This document shows positions 8,701-15,432 of a DNA stretch of 20,970 nt, piece after piece. The DNA is from an uncultured Collinsella sp. GTDB taxonomy: Bacteria > Actinomycetota > Coriobacteriia > Coriobacteriales > Coriobacteriaceae. Position numbers and translations under genes: made by a program. A model generated the notes under the pieces. The model searched no databases. It worked only from the letters and a program-made list of their open reading frames with translations, and was not told the DNA's origin. The stretch is from positions 1-20,970 of the forward strand of contig URRJ01000014.1 of NCBI GenBank assembly GCA_900550205.1, in the 5' to 3' direction. Position 1 is the stretch's first letter, and every line of letters begins with the position of its first letter.

Positions 8701-11700
8701 ACATGTCGGGCGCTACGGCAAAGGTGTCTGCTTCTGCCGCGGGCAAGTATCTGAAGGCTGTCGCCACGAGCGGCAGCTCGACGGTCGAGCTCGTCTCCAC
8801 CAACAAGGTTATCGCCGCGGGCTCGCTCGAGGCTGCAGTCCAAAAGCTCAACGATGCCAATAAGCAGATCGTTGTTGATTACAGCGCCAAGGACGGCAAC
8901 GTTAACGATGTTCTGAAGGCGCAGCTTGCCGATCTGGGATTTACCGACGTTGACGTTAAGGTCTCCGAGGGTGGCGTGCTCTTTAAGGCCGAGGATGCTA
9001 AGGCCACGGTCGGCATCTCCGACGTCCAGGACAAGACCAACGGCGATGTGACGTTCTTCTACATCGACCCCAACGATTACAACGGCTCTAACATCGACGG
9101 TCTGCGTAGTGCCGATGTGGTGTTTGAACTTTCGCGCGACGGCAAGACTGAGTACTATCAGCCCAACAAGACGGTTCAGGTGGCTTGGGACGAGGCCCGC
9201 GTTCATCAGATGCTCAACGATGCAGCCGAGCAGGTTGTCATCGGTTACGCTGCGGGTGATTCGGCCGAGTCCGTCACGTCCAACCTCACGCTTCCGTACC
9301 GCGCGGGCTCCGAGAAGAAGTTCGAGGTTAGCTGGAAGAGCTCCGACGGCGATGTCATTTGGCCGTCCGGCTCTGGCTGGAGCGACTACACCGGCAAGGT
9401 GACGCGTGCTTCGAGCGATCGTGCCGTTACGCTGACCGCGACGGTTTCGTTTGTGAGAGGTGGCCCGTCTGACGTTAAGGGCTCGCACGATTTCACCGTG
9501 ACCGTCAAAGGCGATCCCGAGAAGGTCGCCGCTGACAAGAAGGCGCTGCAGGAGAAGGTCGATGCGGCCTTTACCTACGACAATATCAAGTACTTCGGCA
9601 CCGACGCGGTCGCCAACAAGGACGGCCTGACCGCCGACCTGCAGATGCCGCGCACGGGCACGCTCAATATCGACGGCAAGTATTACGAGGTCAAGTACTC
9701 TGCCAGCACCGATGACATTACGTTCAACGGTTACAAGGGCACGGTCTACCAGCCGCTGCCTGGCACCGAGGCGGCGAAGACCAAGGTCACCCTTACGGTG
9801 ACCGATAAGTCCAACGCCGAGGTCACGGCAAGCAAGACCCTCGACTTTGCGATTGCTCCGCAGGACCAGGGCGAGCTCGATGCCGAGCTTTCTCTTATGG
9901 AAAAGGCGAAGGCCGGCTATGCTGCCGCCATTCTGAATGGCCAGGACGCCAATGCCGTTTCGGCGGACATGCACGCGTTCCAGAAGGCATATCTCGATGC
10001 CGACGGCAACATTGCCTGGAGCTATAATAAAGCGACGACCGATTCGACGTCGCTTGGTATTGTTCCGGTGGATCTGCCTGGCTATGACGCGATGTCCGGT
10101 CAGGATTGGCGTCTGTTTAAGTCGAGCAACAGCTCCGTTGTCGCAGCCGAGAACCTGAAGGTCACGCAGCCCGAGTACAACACGAAGGTTGTCGTTTCCT
10201 CGCGCCTGGCGAGCGAGAAGTACGCTCGCTATGCTGAGCGCTATCCCGACAACGACACGTATGCCAAGCTTGCGAACCAGGATGTCTCGGCAACGTTGAC
10301 GGTCGTGGGCACGAGTGGTCAAAACAGCCCCGAGGTCATAGCGACGTGCTCGGTTATTGGCGTTGACGCCAAGGGCAAGCAGCAGACGTGGGCTGCCGCT
10401 TCGCAGTACACGCTCAAGAACGGCTCGACTGCCGCCGATCTTTCCGAGGAGCTCTTTAAGCAGGCCGGCCTCAAGGCCGACTACGACCCCAACGGCTCCT
10501 GGGGTTGGGTGCTCAATTCCATTACGTCGCCTTTCGATGCCGATCGCACCCTTGCATACGACCATGCTACGGGCGCCTATTGGCAGCTGTTCATCAACGG
10601 CGTCGCTGCATCGGTGGGCGCTGGCAACTACGCTCTCGAGGCGGGCGACTCTGTCGTCTGGTGCTACTCGAAGTACGGTGACGCTGCACCCACCGACCAG
10701 CTTTCGGTAAGCTGCTCCGTTATCGGCCAGGACGCTTCGGGCGCTCAGCAAACGTGGGCTCAGCCTACGACCGCGCTGGTGGAAGAGGGCGCAACTGCTG
10801 CAGATCTTTCCGAGCGGGTATTTAAGCAGGCAGGAATTGGTGCCGCTACGGATACGGGCTCGTACGGCTGGTTCCTCAATTCGTTGACCTCGCCGTTCGA
10901 CAAGAACGTGACGCTTTCGACCGTACGGGTTAACGAAAGCACCTGGAAGTCCTGGCAGTTCTTCGTTAACGGCAAGATGGCCAATGTTGGCGCCGGCAAC
11001 TACACGCTCAAGGCCGGCGATGAGATTACATGGGTCTATGGTTCCGATGGCACCATGCCCGGTCAGGTTTCTGTCTGGATGGAGATCATCGGCAAGAAGG
11101 ACGATAAGGCACAGCGCTGGACCGATCCTTCGACGCAGGCGTTCGTTAAGGGCACGACGATCAAGGACGCCACTGCCGCCTACTTTGATGCCTTGGGCAT
11201 CAAGTCCGAGATGTACGATCAGCTGGGCTTCTGGGGTGTTCACAGCCTTGTCTCTCCGCTTGACGGCACTAAGTTGGCCGGCGCTTGGTCGTACTTTGTT
11301 AACGGTGTTCCCGGATCTCAGCTCGATAGTGACTACGTGCTCAAGTCGGGTGACAAAATTGTCTGGGCTTATGCTCCCGGCGATACGGTGCCTAATCCCG
11401 ACGGGGTCGTAGTCAATCCGAGTGCCCCGCGTCCGACCGATTGGAAGTCCGATTGGGACGGCAAGTCCAATGCAGTGGTCGAGAACGTTTCGACGCCTAC
11501 GGGTGCGCTAGCGAGCTCTTGGACGTTCGATTGGAAGGCGTATTCTGGTTCGGCGTATCCCAACGCGAGCGAGCCTATTGTCGTGAACGGCAACGTATAC
11601 CTTGCCGTCAACAAGCGCTTGCTAAAGATCGACGCCGATTCGGGCAAGGTCCTTGCCGAGTCGAATCTTAAGAAAGCGGTCGGTTACACCTCGCGCCCGA

Positions 11701-13292
11701 TTTATGCGAACGGTTTGGTTATCGTTCCGCTTGACGGCGGTGCGGTCCAGGCCCTGACGGCTGACGCGCTCACAACGGTTTGGGTCACTGACTCTGTAAG
11801 CGAGATTGCCCAGTCGAATTCTCAGCTGACGGTTGATGGCAATTACCTCTATGTCGGCACCGTTGATGTCGACTATGGAAAGGGTACGTACAATAACGGT
11901 CATCTGACGCGTATTAACATCCTGACCGGCGCTGTTTCTTGGCAGCATGTCAATGCCGACGAGGGTTATTACTGGACGGGCGCGACGGTGGGCGATGACT
12001 TTGTCTTGGTTCCCACCAGTGCCGGTACCGTCGAGATGCTCAGCAAGTCTTCGGGCGCTGTGCTCGGAAGCGTTTCGGTTGGGGCTGTCGTCAACTCCTC
12101 CTGTGTGCTCTCCGCGGATGGCTGCCATGCCTATCTCATCTCGCGCGACGGTAAACTGCACGTGTTGGCGATTTCTGATGGCGACTCACGCGATGCGCAT
12201 GCCGCTTCGCGCATTACTGAGGAGCGCGTGGTTGACCTTGGCCTTACCGGCTGCGCGTGCGCGCCTACGATGCATGATGGCAAGCTGATTGTCGGCGGCG
12301 AAGCCAATGGCAGCGCGGCGCTCGCTATCATCGATCTGAACGACGACTTTTCTACGAAGCTGATTACGACGGCAGACGGCTCCCAGCTGACGGCTGGTCC
12401 TCTTGGTGGTATCAAGGGCGCTCCGCTGGTGAGCGCTCAGGCAGATGGCACGTATGTTGTGTACTTTACGGTTAACTACGGCGAGACCTCTGATTTCGTT
12501 AACTACACCTCAGGCGGTGGCGTTTATCGCTACAAGCTGGGCGATACCGAGGCATCTGGTGTGTTTAGCGCGACGGGGCACTATAACTGTTGCGACTCGC
12601 CAATCGCTTGTGATGCCCAGGGCAACTTGTACTACATCAACGACTCTGGCACGCTGTTCAAGCTGAATGCTGGCGTTAAGGTTTCGTTTAGCGCTGGCGA
12701 GGGGTCCAAGGTCGATTTTCAGACCACAGCCGCCAACGGCTCTGTTGCCAAGCCGGCCGATCCGACGCGTGAGGGCTACACCTTTGGTGGCTGGTATGCC
12801 GATGAGGCTTGCACCAAGGCGTATGACTTTAGTGCTGCGGTGACGGCTGATATGACGCTGTATGCCAAGTGGACCAAGAAGGCTGCTGACAACAACGGCG
12901 GTTCTGGCGGCAATGGCGGTTCCGGTTCCAATGGCGGCTCCAATGGCAATGGCGGTAACTCCGGCAACGGTACGAACGGCCAGCAGTCTGGCGGCGCTGT
13001 TGCTCCGGGCCAGAAGCCGGTGTCTACTATGACTAAGACCGAGACCAAGGACGACAAGGATTCCAAGAAGGGTTCCGACAAGTCCGACAAGAAGGACGGC
13101 AAGAAGGACAAGAAGTCCGGCAAGTCCAGCTCCAAGTCCGATACGGACTCGGCTGCCGCGACTACCGCTAAGAAGTCCGCTGAGGCTCCTGTGCAGCAGT
13201 CTGGCTTCAATCCGCTTGCCATCGTTGGTGTTGCGGCCGGCGTGATCGGGCTTGCGGTCATCGGCGTGTTCGTGTTTACCAAGCGTCGGTAG
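5796..13292 (+). CDS. Giant riboswitch-controlled surface protein with Ig-like repeats, three DUF4430 domains and a beta-propeller
   Basis: The product has about 2498 residues. A long signal peptide (hydrophobic core 28-40, likely cut near 47) leads into an Ala/Asp-rich linker to about 140. Eight Ig-like repeats of about 100 residues follow (about 142-1010), each with a Y-x-W core, a GKY(V/I)-type strand and an AG-(V/Y)-x-L separator. Two domains resembling atrophied bacterial Ig lie at about 1159-1240 and 1261-1355, then a mixed region to 1500. Three DUF4430 (transcobalamin C-terminal-like) domains lie at about 1513-1629, 1635-1752 and 1757-1864, with motifs such as YWQLFINGV and GAGNYTLKAGDEITW. 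A PQQ-type beta-propeller (about 1905-2295), an InlB-type repeat ending MTLYAKWTK, Gly/Asn and Lys/Ser/Asp stalks, and a membrane anchor with TKRR end the protein; no LPxTG is seen. Start ATG 5796 follows AGGAG (5787-5791); ATG 5802 is also possible. The riboswitch suggests a role in corrinoid capture. Confidence 0.92.
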   Translation: MDMFEDECQRASWRRHGAIARSVAKRGLVAFLAFAMAFGTTPAQLWADGAESIADAVAQATTGGEDAAADDGAAADTGANSAPASDAADGADADQGATASAANGADTAADNATESDNSAAMPGVTSEQGEPKAAAASATTLSSKARVCIQDTKDKNSSYSTKSGPLKAGETLWANMYDGYNSVANPSTWTYTWLAGTVKASNDAADYTDVVGHEQSLTVTDAMVGKYFICKVTADGKDYYGPSVSYGSGINANYIPGPVLSAGQASLYSVKLSSSSPAVGDTLTATPYTAYDTPAASDTKVTYTWYESTNKYSGWAEIEGATTASLTLTDALEGKYVKVKANAGVNDAEATTSDAVLKAGAVKLAGVELSAPSTEIGATLTAKSYTGSSYSPSYVDNSKVIYTWKKYKGDSAPNSSTKWESIEGESGPTFTVTDDLEGYYVSVSANAGANDVAFGGWSTGYGVGPFKQAGAVDIYSAILAPEGSTSGTYVYTVDDTVQALAKEKGASDYIDASKLSYQWQVADAKGGTYTDIEGATSSTLKLAAYKGKSVRCHITAKIGSSDYTTKGTSCIGAAGSVNITKVTLDRSVEAKVGEKITATAKSGSDDVTSSPKVTWSWYCGDSPSTCDLKIEGADTSSFTPDAALANKYVQARANGGFGDEQSSTLPVVEAGAVDLYGVTVTGALASGQIAAGKVLTAKATKGNSYTDVSATDTVHYQWQYSNDKSSYDSHFVNIPDATDSATYAPTNDMVGKYIRVIATSKNSVKSTEKKSAYYGTQSVDPVGPVTLAGQYKLKSVAPNEASSTTLSVGSVLTPRVKIPGSSSWSDSDLPEDAKLTLAWYAKGEGDSDWVELTEGIDAETVALTLNDSLVGKRIKLTARALDNTVEWVSSDSVTAAGKYNLLRVTTTNPQINSDSTHLVSGDSVKATVWAKRADGSTTNGIDVTGQPTVAWYAADDAEAPASDWTLLSDMSGATAKVSASAAGKYLKAVATSGSSTVELVSTNKVIAAGSLEAAVQKLNDANKQIVVDYSAKDGNVNDVLKAQLADLGFTDVDVKVSEGGVLFKAEDAKATVGISDVQDKTNGDVTFFYIDPNDYNGSNIDGLRSADVVFELSRDGKTEYYQPNKTVQVAWDEARVHQMLNDAAEQVVIGYAAGDSAESVTSNLTLPYRAGSEKKFEVSWKSSDGDVIWPSGSGWSDYTGKVTRASSDRAVTLTATVSFVRGGPSDVKGSHDFTVTVKGDPEKVAADKKALQEKVDAAFTYDNIKYFGTDAVANKDGLTADLQMPRTGTLNIDGKYYEVKYSASTDDITFNGYKGTVYQPLPGTEAAKTKVTLTVTDKSNAEVTASKTLDFAIAPQDQGELDAELSLMEKAKAGYAAAILNGQDANAVSADMHAFQKAYLDADGNIAWSYNKATTDSTSLGIVPVDLPGYDAMSGQDWRLFKSSNSSVVAAENLKVTQPEYNTKVVVSSRLASEKYARYAERYPDNDTYAKLANQDVSATLTVVGTSGQNSPEVIATCSVIGVDAKGKQQTWAAASQYTLKNGSTAADLSEELFKQAGLKADYDPNGSWGWVLNSITSPFDADRTLAYDHATGAYWQLFINGVAASVGAGNYALEAGDSVVWCYSKYGDAAPTDQLSVSCSVIGQDASGAQQTWAQPTTALVEEGATAADLSERVFKQAGIGAATDTGSYGWFLNSLTSPFDKNVTLSTVRVNESTWKSWQFFVNGKMANVGAGNYTLKAGDEITWVYGSDGTMPGQVSVWMEIIGKKDDKAQRWTDPSTQAFVKGTTIKDATAAYFDALGIKSEMYDQLGFWGVHSLVSPLDGTKLAGAWSYFVNGVPGSQLDSDYVLKSGDKIVWAYAPGDTVPNPDGVVVNPSAPRPTDWKSDWDGKSNAVVENVSTPTGALASSWTFDWKAYSGSAYPNASEPIVVNGNVYLAVNKRLLKIDADSGKVLAESNLKKAVGYTSRPIYANGLVIVPLDGGAVQALTADALTTVWVTDSVSEIAQSNSQLTVDGNYLYVGTVDVDYGKGTYNNGHLTRINILTGAVSWQHVNADEGYYWTGATVGDDFVLVPTSAGTVEMLSKSSGAVLGSVSVGAVVNSSCVLSADGCHAYLISRDGKLHVLAISDGDSRDAHAASRITEERVVDLGLTGCACAPTMHDGKLIVGGEANGSAALAIIDLNDDFSTKLITTADGSQLTAGPLGGIKGAPLVSAQADGTYVVYFTVNYGETSDFVNYTSGGGVYRYKLGDTEASGVFSATGHYNCCDSPIACDAQGNLYYINDSGTLFKLNAGVKVSFSAGEGSKVDFQTTAANGSVAKPADPTREGYTFGGWYADEACTKAYDFSAAVTADMTLYAKWTKKAADNNGGSGGNGGSGSNGGSNGNGGNSGNGTNGQQSGGAVAPGQKPVSTMTKTETKDDKDSKKGSDKSDKKDGKKDKKSGKSSSKSDTDSAAATTAKKSAEAPVQQSGFNPLAIVGVAAGVIGLAVIGVFVFTKRR
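6219..8825 (+). repeat. Eight tandem Ig-like domain repeats inside the giant surface protein
   Basis: At the protein level the same unit recurs eight times. Its anchor tryptophans lie in TYTWLAG, TYTWYES, IYTWKKY, SYQWQVA, TWSWYCG, HYQWQYS, TLAWYAK and TVAWYAA. Each is followed about 30 residues later by a GKY/GKS/GKR strand, and units are separated by AG-(A/S/K/Q)-x-x-L. DNA identity between units is low, so the duplications are old. Such arrays usually act as a stalk that holds functional domains away from the cell. Confidence 0.75.
10332..11388 (+). repeat. Three tandem DUF4430 (transcobalamin-like) domains
   Basis: Protein-level repeats begin at about 10332, 10698 and 11064. Each has an initial beta strand with (S/M)xIG, a helix around ELFKQAG or DALGI, a xSPxD turn (SPFD or SPLD), a (Y/S/A)W-x-x-F-(I/V)NG strand, and a closing GD-x-(V/I)-W-x-Y strand. 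This is the pattern of Pfam DUF4430, related to the C-terminal domain of intrinsic factor and transcobalamin. The first two copies are closest to each other; the third lacks the GAGNY motif. Confidence 0.8.
12894..13150 (+). repeat. Low-complexity stalk: Gly/Ser/Asn-rich then Lys/Ser/Asp-rich
   Basis: Repeated GGC-AAT-GGC-GGT-TCC-type codons (12894-12985) encode GGSGGNGGSGSN-like sequence. Degenerate GAC-AAG-AAG-TCC runs (13048-13140) encode KSDKKDGKKDKKSG-like sequence. This probably spans the cell wall just before the C-terminal membrane segment (13209-13280). Confidence 0.8.
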
Positions 13293-13301
13293 GTGAGGGT
13301 T

Positions 13302-14171
13302 GTGTCCAATAAACCCCAGGACGCCGACTCCAAGCAGCCCGACTCGTCGTTCATTCAGCTCGACGATGCAAAGCAAAAGGGCGCCGCTTCGGCGGCGTCC
13401 GCCCCTCGTCGCAAGGAACTCCTTGGCGTTCTGACCGCCGCATGCACCATTCTGATCGTCGTCTCGCTGGGTTTCGTCCATCCTTCCACAAGCGGTGCCT
13501 GGTCCATCGACTGGATCATTCAGACCGTGACGGGGGAGAGCGTCGTCACCAAGGACACCAAGGCGTCTGGCTCGACTGCGACTTCGGGCGAGGTCGGGTC
13601 CAAGGATTCCAAATCTTCTGATGATACGAATGACGGGTCTAGGGGTTCTGACAAATCTGACTCCAAGAAAGATTCCGAGTCCTCGGACAAGGAATCGGAC
13701 AAGAACTCGGATAGCAAGAAGTCCGGCGAAAAAGGAGCGGGAAATAAAAAGACTGACAACAGTCAGTCGGCTTCTCAGAATTCGGCAAACTCCGGTGGGC
13801 CTTCTGCCGTTCCTGATAATGGTAGTGCCTCCTCGGGCGGCCAGAGCGGCTCACAGGAGTCCAACTACGTTACGGTGACGGTTTCGGTCACATCGAGCGC
13901 TGTGGGCAATCCTGTGTCTTCTGGCGGTACCTTCACCTTTAACGAGGGTGCTACGGCCTACGACGCCCTGTGCGCGCTGGGGCTTTCCGTCAATGCGCAG
14001 GGTTCGTCGTACGGCACGTATGTCGCCGCTATCGGCGGCCTGGCCGAGAAGGAGCACGGCGGCACGAGTGGCTGGATGTACTCCGTTAACGGCGCAACGC
14101 CCAATACGGCCTGCAGCAATTACATTCTCAAGAATGGCGACACCGTCGTGTGGTATTACGTAACGGGCTAA
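13302..14171 (+). CDS. Membrane-anchored DUF4430 (transcobalamin-like) protein
   Basis: The product has 289 residues. A short cytoplasmic tail with RRK (36-38) leads to one hydrophobic segment (about 39-58), so the protein is N-terminally anchored with the rest outside. A Ser/Lys/Asp-rich stalk (about 80-185) resembles the stalk of the preceding giant protein. The C-terminal 100 residues form one DUF4430 domain with the typical GWMYSVNG motif and the closing strand NGDTVVWYY. The start is uncertain: GTG 13302 sits just after AGGTGAGGG, while GTG 13293 lies directly at the giant gene's stop codon. Either way the genes are almost contiguous and both fall under the cobalamin riboswitch. A corrinoid-binding role at the membrane is inferred, not shown. 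Confidence 0.88.
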   Translation: MSNKPQDADSKQPDSSFIQLDDAKQKGAASAASAPRRKELLGVLTAACTILIVVSLGFVHPSTSGAWSIDWIIQTVTGESVVTKDTKASGSTATSGEVGSKDSKSSDDTNDGSRGSDKSDSKKDSESSDKESDKNSDSKKSGEKGAGNKKTDNSQSASQNSANSGGPSAVPDNGSASSGGQSGSQESNYVTVTVSVTSSAVGNPVSSGGTFTFNEGATAYDALCALGLSVNAQGSSYGTYVAAIGGLAEKEHGGTSGWMYSVNGATPNTACSNYILKNGDTVVWYYVTG

Positions 14172-14191
14172 ATGCCTCGACATAACACGCC

Positions 14192-14231
14192 AAACGGGCG
14201 GTTCGGACAAACATCCGAGCCGCCCGTTTTT
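14192..14231 (+). terminator. Rho-independent terminator of the riboswitch operon
   Basis: AAACGGGCGG-T-TCGGA (14192-14207) pairs with TCCGA-G-CCGCCCGTTT (14214-14229) around a short loop and ends in a TTTTT run (14227-14231). It lies 21 bp after the stop codon of the second DUF4430 gene. Confidence 0.9.
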
Positions 14232-14267
14232 ATGCGAATGGGACTGGTTCGCCGGGTCTCTCGGCAA

Positions 14268-14303
14268 ACAAAAAACCAGTCGGAACGAGAGTTCCAACCG
14301 GTT
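14268..14303 (-). terminator. Rho-independent terminator after the gtrA genes (minus strand)
   Basis: Read on the minus strand, AACCGGTTGGAAC (14303-14291), loop TCTC, then GTTCCGACTGGTT (14286-14274) form a 13-bp stem including two G-U pairs, followed by a T run. The G-U pairing only works in this orientation, which assigns it to the genes on the minus strand. Confidence 0.85.
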
Positions 14304-14332
14304 ATACCTTCAAGCAAATATCGAATTGACTG

Positions 14333-14737
14333 CTACTGTGCGCCTTCGAGGAAGAAGCGGCGGCTAAAGTAGTTGTACCAGGTGACCAGGAACGTGGCGA
14401 TGGCCTTCATGGCCTGGTAGCCAATGCTCAAAAACGTGACGCCCACAAACATGTACAGGTCGTTGAGGCCTAAACCTATCACCGACAGGATGGTGAAGAT
14501 CGTGAACTCGCGCTTGCGGCTCATGCCCTCGCGATGGTCGAACACGTACTTCATGCTGAGCCAGTAGTTTACCACGACGGACGTGGTAAACGAGATCGTG
14601 GTGCTCATCAAAAAGTTGAGGTGGAACTGCTCGACGAGCGCGATAAGCATGCCCCAGTCGATGCCAAAGGAGATAAGGCCCACGACAGCGAACTTGAGGA
14701 ACTGCTTGGTACGAGGTTGTGCCAGTGCCTTGCGCAC
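14333..14737 (-). CDS. GtrA-family membrane protein (copy 1)
   Basis: The product has 134 residues and four predicted membrane helices (TM1 begins at KFAVVGLISF), the usual size and layout of GtrA proteins. These proteins are thought to help move polyprenyl-linked sugars across the membrane during glycosylation of cell-wall polymers. GTG 14737 gives an N-terminus (M)RKALAQ that lines up with MQKLLAQ of the next gene. A longer frame reaches TTG 14818, but it has no ribosome-binding site and its extra 27 residues look non-coding. The central MKYVFDHREGMSRKREF and the C-terminal FFLEG match the neighbouring copy closely, so the two are paralogues. No glycosyltransferase is visible nearby. Confidence 0.85.
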   Translation of the reverse strand: MRKALAQPRTKQFLKFAVVGLISFGIDWGMLIALVEQFHLNFLMSTTISFTTSVVVNYWLSMKYVFDHREGMSRKREFTIFTILSVIGLGLNDLYMFVGVTFLSIGYQAMKAIATFLVTWYNYFSRRFFLEGAQ

Positions 14738-14958
14738 GTAATCACGTCCAATGCGTTGATGAATCGAGCAACGAAATACTTTAGAGCTTTTGCATGGGAA
14801 GCGTAAGGTCTTTGGCAAGAACTATATGAACTCGCCAAATATTCAAGAGGCAATCCGCAAACGTTGCAAATCTTCCCGTAAACGAGCAAGGCCCACGAAC
14901 AACGCAGCGCTCGCCGCGCATCATCCGCAGGTCCCCGTAGTGTAACGAGGAGGCCGAG
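14738..14958. other. Gap between the two gtrA genes, no gene recognised
   Basis: This stretch of about 220 bp has no supported ORF apart from the doubtful N-terminal extension of gtrA copy 1. I see no clear terminator for the upstream copy. A TATAGT hexamer on the minus strand (within 14821-14830) could be a -10 box for copy 1, but no good -35 accompanies it. Confidence 0.4.
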
Positions 14959-15354
14959 CTACTTGGTCTGCTCGCCCTCCAGGAAGATCTTGCGCGTTAC
15001 AAAGTTATAGACCATGACCAGCGCGGTAGCGCAAATCTTGGCGATATTGGCCTCGAGGCCCAGGCCAGCGTTGAGGGCCAGCACGATGCCATCGTTGAGC
15101 GCCAGGCCAATAACGGACAGCACGACAAAGATGATGAACTCGCGGCGGCGACTCATGCCCTCCTTGTGTGCAAACACGTACTTCATGCTCGCGACGTAAT
15201 TAAAGATGAGCGAGACGATAAAGCCGCTGGTGTTGGCGATCAGGATGTTGAGTCCCAGACCGTAGTGGAGCAGATTCATGATGCCAAAGTCGATGACGGT
15301 GGCAATGACGCCGACGACGCCAAACTTCATGATCTGCGCAAGGAGCTTTTGCAT
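14959..15354 (-). CDS. GtrA-family membrane protein (copy 2)
   Basis: The product has 131 residues and four hydrophobic segments: FGVVGVIATVIDFGI, a second around ISLIFNYVASM-like sequence, VVLSVIGLALN, and a last helix before the KIFLEGEQTK tail. It is closely related to the GtrA gene downstream of it, including SMKYVFAHKEGMSRRREF. ATG 15354 is chosen because an AAGG..AGG stretch precedes it and because it aligns with the start of the paralogue; the frame also opens at TTG 15417. It begins 78 nt after the fbp stop on the same strand and may be read through from fbp. A role in lipid-linked sugar export is inferred from the family. Confidence 0.87.
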   Translation of the reverse strand: MQKLLAQIMKFGVVGVIATVIDFGIMNLLHYGLGLNILIANTSGFIVSLIFNYVASMKYVFAHKEGMSRRREFIIFVVLSVIGLALNDGIVLALNAGLGLEANIAKICATALVMVYNFVTRKIFLEGEQTK

Positions 15355-15432
15355 GGTACCTGCCTTAGGGTGGCGCCGCAGCGCCGTGGGGATGACAAAC
15401 TCAGCAAGTTTAGCCAATCCCCGCAGGCGGGG

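Noticed and set aside
8334..11243. A 969-codon open frame on the minus strand inside the giant gene
   Set aside because: It is antisense to strongly supported domains (Ig-like, DUF4430). Its Arg/Gly/Val-rich composition is typical of a GC-rich shadow frame, and it has no recognisable domain.
13181..13292. Sortase (LPxTG-type) sorting signal at the end of the giant protein
   Set aside because: A hydrophobic helix and TKRR tail are present, but the segment before the helix (APVQQSGFNP) has no LPxTG-like motif.
14738..14818. N-terminal extension of gtrA copy 1 to TTG 14818
   Set aside because: There is no ribosome-binding site, the composition is unlike a GtrA N-terminus, and the paralogue begins at the position matching GTG 14737.
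15419..15432. GC-rich hairpin CCCCGCAGGCGGGG directly after the fbp stop
   Set aside because: The stem is only about 5 bp with a tiny loop and no T-run follows on the minus strand, so I do not call a terminator.
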